Shown here piece after piece: positions 1-8,101 of a stretch of 64,000 bases of DNA; the stretch's first letter is position 1, and each line of letters opens with the position of its first letter. The translations under genes and the position numbers were made by a program. This DNA comes from Candidatus Bipolaricaulis sibiricus (GTDB taxonomy: Bacteria > Bipolaricaulota > Bipolaricaulia > Bipolaricaulales > Bipolaricaulaceae): positions 62,001-126,000 of the forward strand of contig CP034928.1 in assembly GCA_004102645.1 (NCBI GenBank). The letters are read 5' to 3'. Below the pieces are notes generated by a model that saw nothing but the letters and a program-made list of their open reading frames with translations, did not search any database and was not told where the DNA came from.

Positions 1-479
1 ACGCTGAGGCCTACACCCCACCGTCGGTCGTAGGCATAGGTGTACGTGGCCCCCCCCTTCTCGACCACGGTTCGCACGGTAAGGCGCGCCCGCGGTGAGC
101 GGCGAAGCTGCGTTCGCTCCTTGCGGCGGGTGAAGAGATACCCAGCGACGACGATCATCAGAACCCCGAAGATCGCGTTGAAGGCAAGGCGCGGGACATA
201 GTCCACGGTCAGCGCACCAGCGACCGCCCCCGGCACCGTGGCTGCCGCGAACACGAGCCCCGACCGGTAGTCCACACGCCCCATCCGGGCGTAGGCCCAG
301 GAACCCGACGTGGCGTTGAACAGGACTACGGCGAGCGAGATGCTGCTGATGGTCAGCGCGCTCTCGTGGGGGTAGAGGAGGAGGAGGATCGGGACCAGGA
401 TGAACCCACCGCCTGCCCCAATGAGCGTCCCCAGCGCCCCAGCTCCGCCCCCCAGCGCGACGAGCAGCAGGTAGTGCAC
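1..479 (-). CDS. TauE/SafE-family membrane permease, 3' part off the window
   Basis: About 159 codons are visible; the gene runs off the left edge so the C-terminus is missing. The frame opens with GTG at 479. It reads a first hydrophobic helix followed by the glycine-rich segment GAGGGFILVPIL (about residues 22-33), typical of the TauE/SafE sulfite/sulfoacetate exporter family, then further membrane helices and a basic loop (FTRRKERTQL). Family members move sulfur oxyanions or organosulfonates across the inner membrane, but the substrate cannot be read here. The start is chosen because helix 1 begins directly after it; the nearest purine-rich site (GGAG) is rather far upstream. Confidence 0.75.
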   Translation of the reverse strand, partial: MHYLLLVALGGGAGALGTLIGAGGGFILVPILLLLYPHESALTISSISLAVVLFNATSGSWAYARMGRVDYRSGLVFAAATVPGAVAGALTVDYVPRLAFNAIFGVLMIVVAGYLFTRRKERTQLRRSPRARLTVRTVVEKGGATYTYAYDRRWGVGLS

Positions 480-574
480 AACCGTCTCTACTCCGTCCTG
501 CCCGAAGTCGCAAGTCCGTGGCGCCTACCTCGATCACGGATCCTGCGAACGGATCAGCCCACAGACCGAGGGGA

Positions 575-1195
575 TCACCGGCATCGGCGGACGAGCTGAC
601 TCACGACGATCGCGAGGCCAACCACGATCAGCGCCACTGGCCCAAGAAAGCGGGCCGCTCTCTCGGCGCCGGTGAGCAGGAAGACCCCACCAGCTGCCAA
701 CCCAGTTGCAGGAAACCACGCCCACGTCTGCCGACCGTGGGGCGTCGGTGCCACGGCAACGCCCGCGAACGTGACCGCAAGCCCGAGGAACAGCACCCCA
801 CCGCGTCCCCGGCCGGGGAGAGCAGAAATGGCCCCCACCGACAGCAGCGCCCCGGCCGGAATCAGCGACCACCACTGCTCCCGGTCGGAGAGGTACACCA
901 GACCAAACCCGAGTCCGATCGATCCGAGGAATGCCAGGGGGCTCCACCGGCCGGCCTCGGGGCCGAGGAGCGACGCCAGGGCCAGCCCCACGAGTGCGCC
1001 CCCGGGGATCGCCGCCCACCATTGGCGCCGATCGCGGGCGAACACCCCGAGGAACACCGCCCCACCGACCGCGAACAGAATGGCCCCGACCGTCCCCCGC
1101 CGCCCCCAGAACACGTTTAGGCTGTCGAGAAGGAGGAGGACCCCTGCCACCACCAGGCCCAAGGCGACCCATAGACCTATGCGGTTCTCTCTCAT
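575..1195 (-). CDS. Hypothetical multi-pass membrane protein with internal repeats
   Basis: About 206 residues, almost wholly hydrophobic, with small polar loops; no enzymatic motif. The chain holds three related units, recognisable by the loop-plus-helix pattern QWWAAIPGGALVG, QWWSLIPAGALLS and QTWAWFPATGLAA, spaced about 50 residues apart, so it probably arose by triplication of a two-helix unit. ATG at 1195 is preferred over the GTG at 1216 because a CATACT -10-like box (1205-1210) lies 9 nt upstream, as for many genes here. Function is unknown; LiaF/DUF5668-like membrane modules are a possible relation. Confidence 0.6.
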   Translation of the reverse strand: MRENRIGLWVALGLVVAGVLLLLDSLNVFWGRRGTVGAILFAVGGAVFLGVFARDRRQWWAAIPGGALVGLALASLLGPEAGRWSPLAFLGSIGLGFGLVYLSDREQWWSLIPAGALLSVGAISALPGRGRGGVLFLGLAVTFAGVAVAPTPHGRQTWAWFPATGLAAGGVFLLTGAERAARFLGPVALIVVGLAIVVSQLVRRCR

Positions 1196-1317
1196 GGCAG
1201 ACCGAGTATGCGTCACGCTCCCCCCGAGGACGAGCGGTCTCGCTGCGTTTCTTCATCTCAGGAGACACGGGGACCAGTCAAGAGTTCGTAACTACACAGA
1301 GATAACCGCGCTTCGCG

Positions 1318-2211
1318 CTACGACTGGAGTTCGGCGAACACCTCGTGGATGTTGCCCTCGGGATCGGCGAACAGGGCGCTGCGCTGGCTCCACGGCATGT
1401 CCTGCGGAGATGCAACCCCCACTGCACCATGCTCCAGAACAATCCGGTACGCCTCGTCCACGTCACTGGGCTCCTCGCAGCGGAACGCGAGCTCGAACCT
1501 CTGACCGCGGACGGGCTCCCTGAACGCGGGGCTGTGGCCGTGCATCACGCTCCGCTCGCACAGCGCGAACCGCGCACCGTGGTTCTCGAACTCGACGTAC
1601 CCACCGAGATCGGTCTTCACGACGAACCCCAGGACATCACGGTAGAAGGCCCGCATCGGGTCCATCGCCTCCACCCACACCGTGACGAGGTCGATCCGCG
1701 GGACGAGGGGCAGCAGGCGCGGCCGCCCCGGTGTTCCTCCCGGCAGCTCGAGGCGCAGGACGCGCTCCCCCTCCACGTCGTGTCCCGTGTCGGTGAAGCC
1801 GTACCTGAGGTAGAACCCGTACGGCCCCTCCGGTTCCTCGAGGACGACCGAGGTGTACATCGTGCGCACGCCGCGCCGAGCGAAGTGGGCGACGAGCTGA
1901 TCCAGAACCCGTCGTCCATAACCCTTACGCTGCCAGGGGCGGCCAAGCATGAACCGCCACAGCCCGACCGCTGGCCGATCGTCGGCCGGGACGTGGTCGT
2001 CCTCCGCGAGGTCCACCATCACAAACCCGATCGGCTCCTCCCCGAGGTAGATCGCCCGCATCCATGCCGCGGGTGAGACGCCCGCTTGGGCGACGGAGAC
2101 CACGTTCGAGGCCACGCAGCGAGACTGGGACTCGGTCAGGGTATCGCTGAGGCGGATCAGGGCCCGCAGGTTATCGCTCGTCACCGGCCGCAGCGTGATC
2201 TGAACTTCCAT
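1318..2211 (-). CDS. GNAT acetyltransferase fused to a glyoxalase/VOC domain
   Basis: 297 residues. Residues about 5-150 are a GNAT N-acetyltransferase fold, with the acetyl-CoA loop around RPWQRKGYGRRVLDQ and the FYLRYGF strand-helix near its end. Residues about 170-297 are a vicinal-oxygen-chelate domain (IDLVTVWVEAMDPMRAFYRDVLGF opening, FADPEGNIHEVFAEL at the end), as in glyoxalase I and bleomycin-resistance proteins. The two domains read through without a gap, so this is a genuine fusion. Target molecules are unknown; small-molecule modification or detoxification is the likely role. TAAGCT (2221-2226) lies 9 nt before the ATG. Confidence 0.85.
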   Translation of the reverse strand: MEVQITLRPVTSDNLRALIRLSDTLTESQSRCVASNVVSVAQAGVSPAAWMRAIYLGEEPIGFVMVDLAEDDHVPADDRPAVGLWRFMLGRPWQRKGYGRRVLDQLVAHFARRGVRTMYTSVVLEEPEGPYGFYLRYGFTDTGHDVEGERVLRLELPGGTPGRPRLLPLVPRIDLVTVWVEAMDPMRAFYRDVLGFVVKTDLGGYVEFENHGARFALCERSVMHGHSPAFREPVRGQRFELAFRCEEPSDVDEAYRIVLEHGAVGVASPQDMPWSQRSALFADPEGNIHEVFAELQS

Positions 2212-2220
2212 AAGGGCTCC

Positions 2221-2226
2221 AGCTTA
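2221..2226 (-). promoter_or_regulatory. -10 box of the GNAT-VOC gene, leaderless spacing
   Basis: Reading the minus strand, TAAGCT ends 9 nt before the ATG at 2211. Transcription starts about 7 nt after a -10 box, so the mRNA should begin at or next to the start codon; no Shine-Dalgarno site is present. Confidence 0.5.
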
Positions 2227-2289
2227 TCCGTCGAGATGCCCACCGTCACGGCCTGGACCCGACTGCCGGACGATCCGAGTGCAGACCAG

Positions 2290-3264
2290 CTAACGAACAG
2301 CGCGAGCTGCAAGGGGAACAACCGTGTCGATCGCCTCACGGACGCCGCGGACCTTCAACAGGCAGCCTGCAGCGCGAGGGTGGCCTCCGCCGCCCAACGC
2401 CAACGCGATCTCGCTCACGTCCACGTATGACTTCGAGCGGAACGACACCTGGACCTCGCCTGGAGGCGACTCCACGAACAGCAGTGCCACCTCCACTCCG
2501 TGCAGGGCGCGCACCTCGCCCACGAACCCCTCTGCTTCCTGCTCTGTACAGCCAGTCTCGGCGAGCATCGCCGCGCTCACCCACCCGTAGGCAAGCTTCC
2601 CAGCGGCGGCAAGGGTCACCGTGTCGAGCATCCGGGCCAGAAGCTTGAGTCCATGAAGGGTCTTGTTCTCCAACGCGGCCGAGGCAATACGCGGAAGGCT
2701 CGCCCCGCTCTTCACGAGGTCGGCCGCCACCTCGAGCACGCGGTGATCACCGTTCCCATACCTGAAAAAACCGGTATCGGTGGCGACTCCCAAGAGCAGG
2801 ACCTGGGCCAGTTGCTCGTCCACCGGAACCAGCGCCTGGGCGATCTCGTAGACGATGAGGGCGGTGGCCGCGGAACTGGGGTCGCAGTAGTTGAGCCGGC
2901 CAAACCCCCGGTTCGTCCGATGGTGGTCGAGCACGATGTCCGGAGGCTTCCCGTCGAGGAGAGCTTGGGCGTCTCCCAGTCGGGCGAGGTCAGAGGAGTC
3001 CACCGTCACCACGGTATCGAACGTTGCTCCCTTGACCTCATCGGGCGTGCGGATGAGGCCGTCGGCCAGGAGGGGACGGTAGAACCACGGCACGCCGTCT
3101 GCGATGCACCCAACCGCCTTCTTCCCCTGCTTGCGTAGAATCAGCACCAATCCCGCCACCGAGCCGATCGCGTCGCCGTCCGGACTGACGTGGCCGATCA
3201 CGAGGACGCGCCGTGCCACATCGAGTCTGTCCATCACTTGCTGTAACGTTGCACCCTCGATCAT
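2290..3264 (-). CDS. nrnA: DHH/DHHA1 phosphoesterase, NrnA-like (nanoRNase / pAp phosphatase)
   Basis: 324 residues, normal for the family. The N-terminal DHH domain shows GHVSPDGDAIGS (about 24-35), an aspartate in TVDSSDLARLGD (about 93-102) and the DHHRTNRG signature (about 118-125), all ligands of the two catalytic metals. The C-terminal DHHA1 domain ends with GGGGHPRAAGC (about 295-305), the substrate-binding glycine motif. Homologues degrade 2-5 nt RNAs and dephosphorylate 3'-phosphoadenosine 5'-phosphate in the cytoplasm. It is transcribed alone; TAGGCT (3274-3279) sits 9 nt upstream of the ATG. Confidence 0.9.
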   Translation of the reverse strand: MIEGATLQQVMDRLDVARRVLVIGHVSPDGDAIGSVAGLVLILRKQGKKAVGCIADGVPWFYRPLLADGLIRTPDEVKGATFDTVVTVDSSDLARLGDAQALLDGKPPDIVLDHHRTNRGFGRLNYCDPSSAATALIVYEIAQALVPVDEQLAQVLLLGVATDTGFFRYGNGDHRVLEVAADLVKSGASLPRIASAALENKTLHGLKLLARMLDTVTLAAAGKLAYGWVSAAMLAETGCTEQEAEGFVGEVRALHGVEVALLFVESPPGEVQVSFRSKSYVDVSEIALALGGGGHPRAAGCLLKVRGVREAIDTVVPLAARAVR

Positions 3265-3677
3265 CGCCCGTCAAGCCTACCCGTTGGGCCGATTGCCGCC
3301 ACCGTCCGTCGCCCTGGGCCGTGCCCTGCACCCTACCACGGGCTTGGTCAACGAGGAGGGGTGGGGGGGATGTTCGGTGGCGTGGACGACGTGGTTACGG
3401 GGATCGCGATGATCCGCCAATGCGTGAGGTTAGGCTGCAGCCACTCGTCACCAGCAGAACGAGGGCAGACGTAATCGGTCTCGCCTGGACCGTCATCCTC
3501 CGCGCTTGGACATTGGCCTGGGGCCAGCGTCTCCACGAACGAGTCGCCCGTTCGCCCGGACGGCACCCACCTCCCGGCTGCGTGTCGGCTTCCTGGACTT
3601 GGCCTGCTCCACCCACGAGGCCTGCCTGAGTGCACGGGTAAGATGGTGGGGAGCGAGGGACGATGGAAGGGGGACGG
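3265..3677. other. Intergenic spacer, nothing recognised
   Basis: About 410 bases between the divergent nrnA and serine hydrolase genes. Apart from the nrnA -10 box at 3274-3279 and the ribosome-binding site before 3678, I see no gene, repeat or structured RNA that I can support. Confidence 0.5.
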
Positions 3678-4751
3678 ATGAAGAGGTTTCTTGACCAAGA
3701 CTTCGTTCACGACACCGTACGCCGTATGGTCGACGGCAAGAACGTGTCCAGCGCCGTGCTGCGGGTGGAGAGTGGGGACAGCTCGCTCGCCTGCGTCGCA
3801 GCGGCCGGTGAAATGCACGTCAACGACCGGTACTTCATCGCCAGCGTCACCAAGCTGTACGTGACCGCGGTCGTGATGCGGCTCGTGGCCGAGGGCAACC
3901 TCCGGCTGAACGACCGGATCATCGGCTTCTTCCCCGAGGGGACGCTCGCCGGATTGCATGTCATCCGGGGCGTCGACCACACCAGCGAGATCACGGTTGC
4001 CCACCTCATGTCGAACACCTCGGGACTGCCGGACTACTTCTTCGGGAGAGCCCCCTCAGGAAGGTCGGCGGGGGAGGAACTTCTGGCGGGCAAGGATGAA
4101 CCGTGGCCACTGGAACGCATCCTAGCCACCGCCCGCGCCCTCGGGCCTCGCTTCCGCCCCGGGCAACCGGGCCGCGCCCTCTACTCGGACACGAACTACG
4201 AGCTGCTCGGCGCGGTGGTCGAGCAGGTCACGGGGAAACCCATCGCCCAGGTGTTCCAGGAGTTCATCTTTGGCAGACTGGGCCTTCAGGATACGTACGC
4301 GTTCCAGGACGAGGGCGATGACACCCCTGCCCAGCTCTACTACACGTCTCGCCCCGTGCGCCTTCCGCGATACCTGGCCTCGGTCACCGCCGAGGGCGGC
4401 ATCGTGTCGACCGCCGCGGAATGCATGAAGTTCCTGAAGGCGTTCTTCGCCGGGGTTTTTTTCCCGAGAGAGGAGATCGAGAACCTCAAGCGGTGGAACC
4501 TCGTCCTCCGTCCGGGGACCTTCCTGTACGGCCTCGGCCTGGAGAAGATCTTCATCCCCCGGCCCCTGGCGCCGTTCTTCCCGTTCGGGGAGATCCTCGG
4601 GTACTGGGGCCAGACGGCAGCGTTCGCCTGGTACAACCCCCGGAGCGACCTCTACTTCACCGGCACGGCGAACCAGCTCGCCGGCCCCGGGCACCGCGCC
4701 GCACTGCGGGCGATGTTTCGAATCCTTCGGATAGGCGCGCGACGAAGGTAA
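3678..4751 (+). CDS. Serine hydrolase, class C beta-lactamase/DD-peptidase fold
   Basis: 357 residues. SVTK at about 56-59 is the SxxK motif carrying the nucleophilic serine and general-base lysine, and YSDTNYELLG near residue 172 supplies the YxN motif. LSxTSGLPDYFFG-type sequence (MSNTSGLPDYF) between them is typical of the beta-lactamase/esterase EstB family. There is no obvious signal peptide, so a cytoplasmic esterase or peptidase is more likely than a secreted lactamase. ATG 3678 is chosen over ATG 3663 because AAGGGGGA (3667-3674) is a good Shine-Dalgarno site for it. Confidence 0.8.
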   Translation: MKRFLDQDFVHDTVRRMVDGKNVSSAVLRVESGDSSLACVAAAGEMHVNDRYFIASVTKLYVTAVVMRLVAEGNLRLNDRIIGFFPEGTLAGLHVIRGVDHTSEITVAHLMSNTSGLPDYFFGRAPSGRSAGEELLAGKDEPWPLERILATARALGPRFRPGQPGRALYSDTNYELLGAVVEQVTGKPIAQVFQEFIFGRLGLQDTYAFQDEGDDTPAQLYYTSRPVRLPRYLASVTAEGGIVSTAAECMKFLKAFFAGVFFPREEIENLKRWNLVLRPGTFLYGLGLEKIFIPRPLAPFFPFGEILGYWGQTAAFAWYNPRSDLYFTGTANQLAGPGHRAALRAMFRILRIGARRR

Positions 4752-4816
4752 CGCGCCGTCCCGTGCCCCGAGGGGACCGGGCCCACGCCGTCCCGGCCCC
4801 CGCCTGTGGGAGAGGC

Positions 4817-5551
4817 TCAGCCCCTCTCTCGGCCCACCTGCTGATCCCAGAACCGGTTGACGGCCGCCATGTACTCCTCGTCCGTCGCCAGCGGCTCGTG
4901 GATCTGCTCCACCGTCTCCGGCCGGACTGTGCCGTGCGCGACGAGCTCCCGACCTGCCTCCCGCAGCGCCGCACGGAACCCGGCGATGCGCGCCGTCAGC
5001 TCCTCATTCTCCCCGTCCGCCAGCGGCAGCGCTTCGCCGCAGTTGCGGTACACCTCGAGGACGACGCTCCCCGGGTTCATTCGCTTCGCCACCTCGACGA
5101 ACGTCTGCAGGACCAGGAAGTTGTGCTCACCAGGGAACCCGGAGTTGAACACGAGGAGCTGCCGGGGGAACCGCCTCACCCGCCCCTCGTGATAGAACGT
5201 CCCGTCCCCGCTCCGCCGGATGTGTGGCGTGGCCAGGGGCAGCAGGCGGTCCATGAAATCCTTGAGGAGCGCAGTGACGTACATCCCATACACGGGTGAG
5301 GCCAGGCCCACGTAGTCGGACCCGAGGTACAGGTCGAGGAGCTCGGCCATGTCGTCCTCCAGCACGCACCGCCCGGGGGTGACCCCCCAGCAGCTGAAGC
5401 AACCCCGGCAGTGCTGGATGTTGCGTTCGATCAAGAACACCTCTTCGACCTCGGCCCCTGCCGAGCGGGCCCCGTCGAGCAACGGCGCGATGATCCGATG
5501 GCTGTTGCTCTCCTTTCCCCGTGGGCTCCCATTGAACACCGTCAGCTTCAT
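4817..5551 (-). CDS. Iron-sulfur flavoprotein (Isf-like), NADPH-FMN reductase fold
   Basis: 244 residues. The N-terminus is a flavodoxin-like fold with the FMN phosphate loop FNGSPRGKESNS (about 6-17). It carries the compact cysteine motif C48-x2-C51-x2-C54-x7-C62, characteristic of methanogen and clostridial iron-sulfur flavoproteins that bind one 4Fe-4S cluster beside FMN and pass electrons from ferredoxin, often to oxygen or peroxide. LASPVYGMYVTALLKDFMDR (about 90-109) is the conserved flavin-site segment. GGGAGGT with about 8 nt spacing fixes the ATG at 5551. It is the last gene of a three-gene minus-strand run. Confidence 0.8.
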   Translation of the reverse strand: MKLTVFNGSPRGKESNSHRIIAPLLDGARSAGAEVEEVFLIERNIQHCRGCFSCWGVTPGRCVLEDDMAELLDLYLGSDYVGLASPVYGMYVTALLKDFMDRLLPLATPHIRRSGDGTFYHEGRVRRFPRQLLVFNSGFPGEHNFLVLQTFVEVAKRMNPGSVVLEVYRNCGEALPLADGENEELTARIAGFRAALREAGRELVAHGTVRPETVEQIHEPLATDEEYMAAVNRFWDQQVGRERG

Positions 5552-5594
5552 CGCTCTTACCTCCCTGTCCAAGTTGGTCTTCCCCGCTTCGCCC

Positions 5595-6257
5595 TCACGC
5601 GGCCCGCCCTTCGCAGGCGCGGAACATGTGGTAGACGGTGAACCCCGCTCCGCCCGTTGACTCCCGCACGGGCCGGTACCCGAAGCGCGCGTAGATGTCC
5701 CGACTGCGGGCGTCGCCGGTGAAGAGATAGGTACCTGCCAGGTCCGCCTCCGTCTCGACCCGCGCGTGGACGGAGTCGAGGAGAAGGCGCGCGATCCCCG
5801 TGCCCTGGTGGGCGGGGGCCACCGCCAGGCCGACGAGCGTGGCGTGCGGCTTCGGCAGGTCCTTCGGCGGCTGCATCGCCTTCAACGTGGACAGGACACG
5901 GCGCCACCGGATCCACCTCGCCAAGGATACGGCTCGCACAAGGTGGGGGATGCCTCCCAGGACCCGCCTCCACCGCGGCGAGCGCGCCGGCTGGCCGGGG
6001 ACGCCGACGAGCGCCGCCCCCACGATCTCACCTCCAGCCACCGCCACGAGCAGCGAGTCCCCGGCCTTCCACTTTCCCGCCACCGTCCGCGCGAACGTGC
6101 GCGCCAGATGGACTCGGACGCGCTCGCCTGAGAGGTTGAACAGCCAGTTTGTGAACGCCTCCCCCTGGAAGGCCTCCGCGGCCACGCGCGCAGCGCGGGC
6201 CACCTCCCCCAGGGTCGCCTCGCGCACCGTGGCCGGGGCCTCCCGGTCAGTTTTCAT
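5595..6257 (-). CDS. GNAT-family N-acetyltransferase
   Basis: 220 residues. The C-terminal half holds the GNAT core: VGLAVAPAHQGTGIARLLLD (motif A, binding the acetyl-CoA pyrophosphate) and YARFGYRPVRE (motif B). The N-terminal half is longer than in minimal GNATs and may shape the acceptor site. The start is directly downstream of the alpha/beta hydrolase stop (1 nt gap), with GGGGGAATGAG before the ATG, so the two are co-transcribed. Substrate unknown. Confidence 0.8.
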   Translation of the reverse strand: MKTDREAPATVREATLGEVARAARVAAEAFQGEAFTNWLFNLSGERVRVHLARTFARTVAGKWKAGDSLLVAVAGGEIVGAALVGVPGQPARSPRWRRVLGGIPHLVRAVSLARWIRWRRVLSTLKAMQPPKDLPKPHATLVGLAVAPAHQGTGIARLLLDSVHARVETEADLAGTYLFTGDARSRDIYARFGYRPVRESTGGAGFTVYHMFRACEGRAA

Positions 6258-6258
6258 C

Positions 6259-7353
6259 TCATTCCCCCAGACTCGGGTCGCCGCGCGTTGCGGGCCCGGC
6301 GCTGGGCAGGACCGTGTCGAGCACCTCGACGATCAGGGCGCCGAACCGCGCCGGGTCCCCCAGGAACGGCGCGTGGGCCGTTCCTTCGATCACGTGCAGG
6401 GTCTTCCGTGGGGCCTCCAGCGCCTCGCAGTACTCCCGTACGAGCGCGGCCGGAGTGTTCTGATCCTCGCCTCCCACGATGAACGCCACGGGAACGTCCA
6501 GCGCCGGCACCTCGCGGAACAGATCGTAATCGTTCGTCTCCTCCCACATGGGCCCGCTGCCACGGTTGGCACCGCCGAGCCACCGAACGTAGTCTCCCAT
6601 CGTGTACTCGGCGGCGCCCAGCGCGATCCGGGCCAGGCGAGCCATTCCCACGTCCATCCCTCCCCCAAACGCCTCGCGGAGCTGGGAGAAGGCGATGTAC
6701 CGGGCGTGGTCGACGAACGGGGGCGGCCCGAGGGCAGCGAACTGCTCCCGCTGGGCCCGCGTCCCGCGCACCATGACCTCCTCCCGAAGCCAGGCGTAGG
6801 CGATCTCCTCCCCGCGACGGGCGTGGACCGGCTGGGCCACGGACACGAACGCGTGGTAATCCTCGGGATAGCGTTGAACGACGTACACCCCAAGCAAGGC
6901 CCCCCACGAGTGCCCAAGGAGGAAGATCCTCTCCTCTCCGAACCGCACCCGGAGGTATTGGGTGAGCTCGTGGACGTCGGCGATGAAGCGAGCGAGGGTC
7001 ATCGTCTCCTCGCGGAATCCCGCGTGGTTCGACTTACCGGCCCCGCGCTGGTCCCAGTGGACAACGACGAAGTCCCGCTCCAAGTCCTTGTTGAAGGCGC
7101 GGTGAATCGGGATCTGGGCCGCCCCCGGACCCCCGTGGAGCCACAGCAAGACCGGGTTCGACCGGTCGTGGCTGCGGACGAGGATCCACTGCTCGAGCCC
7201 GCCGATCTCGACCGCCCGCAGCTCGGCGATGCTCTCCGGGAGGGGTCTCCCCCGAGGGTCGGTGATCGGGGGCGTCCGCCCCGGACCGACCCCAAGGTAG
7301 GCCACGATCAGGCCCACCGCGACACCCACCCCCACGAGAACCCACTTCAACAC
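6259..7353 (-). CDS. Membrane-anchored alpha/beta hydrolase, prolyl-aminopeptidase type
   Basis: 364 residues. One N-terminal membrane helix (about 4-22) is followed by an alpha/beta hydrolase: HGGPG oxyanion loop (about 72-76), DQRGAGKS (about 97-104), nucleophile elbow GHSWG (about 145-149), an aspartate in VGGEDQNTP and the histidine in GTAHAPF. HGGPG plus DQRGAGKS is the signature of proline iminopeptidases and related esterases. GTG 7353 is chosen because AAGGGA lies at proper distance and the membrane helix then begins at once. First gene of a run with the GNAT and Isf-like genes. Confidence 0.8.
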   Translation of the reverse strand: MLKWVLVGVGVAVGLIVAYLGVGPGRTPPITDPRGRPLPESIAELRAVEIGGLEQWILVRSHDRSNPVLLWLHGGPGAAQIPIHRAFNKDLERDFVVVHWDQRGAGKSNHAGFREETMTLARFIADVHELTQYLRVRFGEERIFLLGHSWGALLGVYVVQRYPEDYHAFVSVAQPVHARRGEEIAYAWLREEVMVRGTRAQREQFAALGPPPFVDHARYIAFSQLREAFGGGMDVGMARLARIALGAAEYTMGDYVRWLGGANRGSGPMWEETNDYDLFREVPALDVPVAFIVGGEDQNTPAALVREYCEALEAPRKTLHVIEGTAHAPFLGDPARFGALIVEVLDTVLPSAGPATRGDPSLGE

Positions 7354-8101
7354 GCCCGTCCCTTCACCCTGCCGCGCTCCGGGCGCGCCGGATCCACCGC
7401 CACGCCTCGCGCAGATGGGCACGCATCTGCCCGAGAACAGAAGCGAGGCTCCAACAACCGGGCATCTGCACCCAGGGCCCGTTCCTTGCGAACCTGCCCG
7501 ATCTCCCGCCGGAACGGACCGCGCCTCGCCCCCGTCGGATGAAGTTCAGAACCCTGCCGGTCGTGACTGTCTTCCCTGAGCGACGGGGTCCGTGCCGCCT
7601 TCGGGATCGCGCCCGACCTTGGCGGGAACGACGCGTGCTCCACGGTCGCCAGGCCCCTGACCCGCCTGTCGCGGCCCTGACCCTCACGGACATGCCCGGT
7701 GTACACGGGATCACCTCTCTGGTGTGAAGCGTACCGCACGGCCGACCACGGCTCCCCCTCGCGGGGGGGTACGGCCCGATCCAGCGGCCCACGGCGCGGG
7801 GGCAAGTATTCAGCCCTATTGCCCCTCCTGGAGCGCAAGATCTATGGACCAGGCAGATCGTTGGGCACGGGGCCGGCGACTTGGATCGGCGTTCCCCGGG
7901 GCTTGGGAATCGGGGAGGAGTGGACGCAGCTAGACTGCCACTCGCGGGGTCGGCCGAGGATCTCCCGCGGGATGGTGATGGTGAAGCCTCATCTCCAACA
8001 GCACACTGGCCCGCCCAGACACGGGGGGCAGTGGCTCCCGCTGAGCCGTCCCGGAAAGCCGTGCTCTACCAGCCACGGCACGGACTGCCCGCCCTAGCCC
8101 T
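7354..8101. other. Long spacer without a recognised gene
   Basis: About 750 bases. An arginine-rich minus-strand frame starting at a GTG near 7703 is preceded by AGAGAGGTGAT, a fair Shine-Dalgarno site, but its composition looks like non-coding high-GC sequence and I recognise no domain. I also looked for tmRNA, RNase P RNA and SRP RNA signatures on both strands and saw none. Confidence 0.4.

Noticed and set aside
7364-7838. Arginine-rich minus-strand frames upstream of the alpha/beta hydrolase
   Set aside because: One has a fair ribosome-binding site, but composition is typical of non-coding GC-rich DNA and no family is recognisable.
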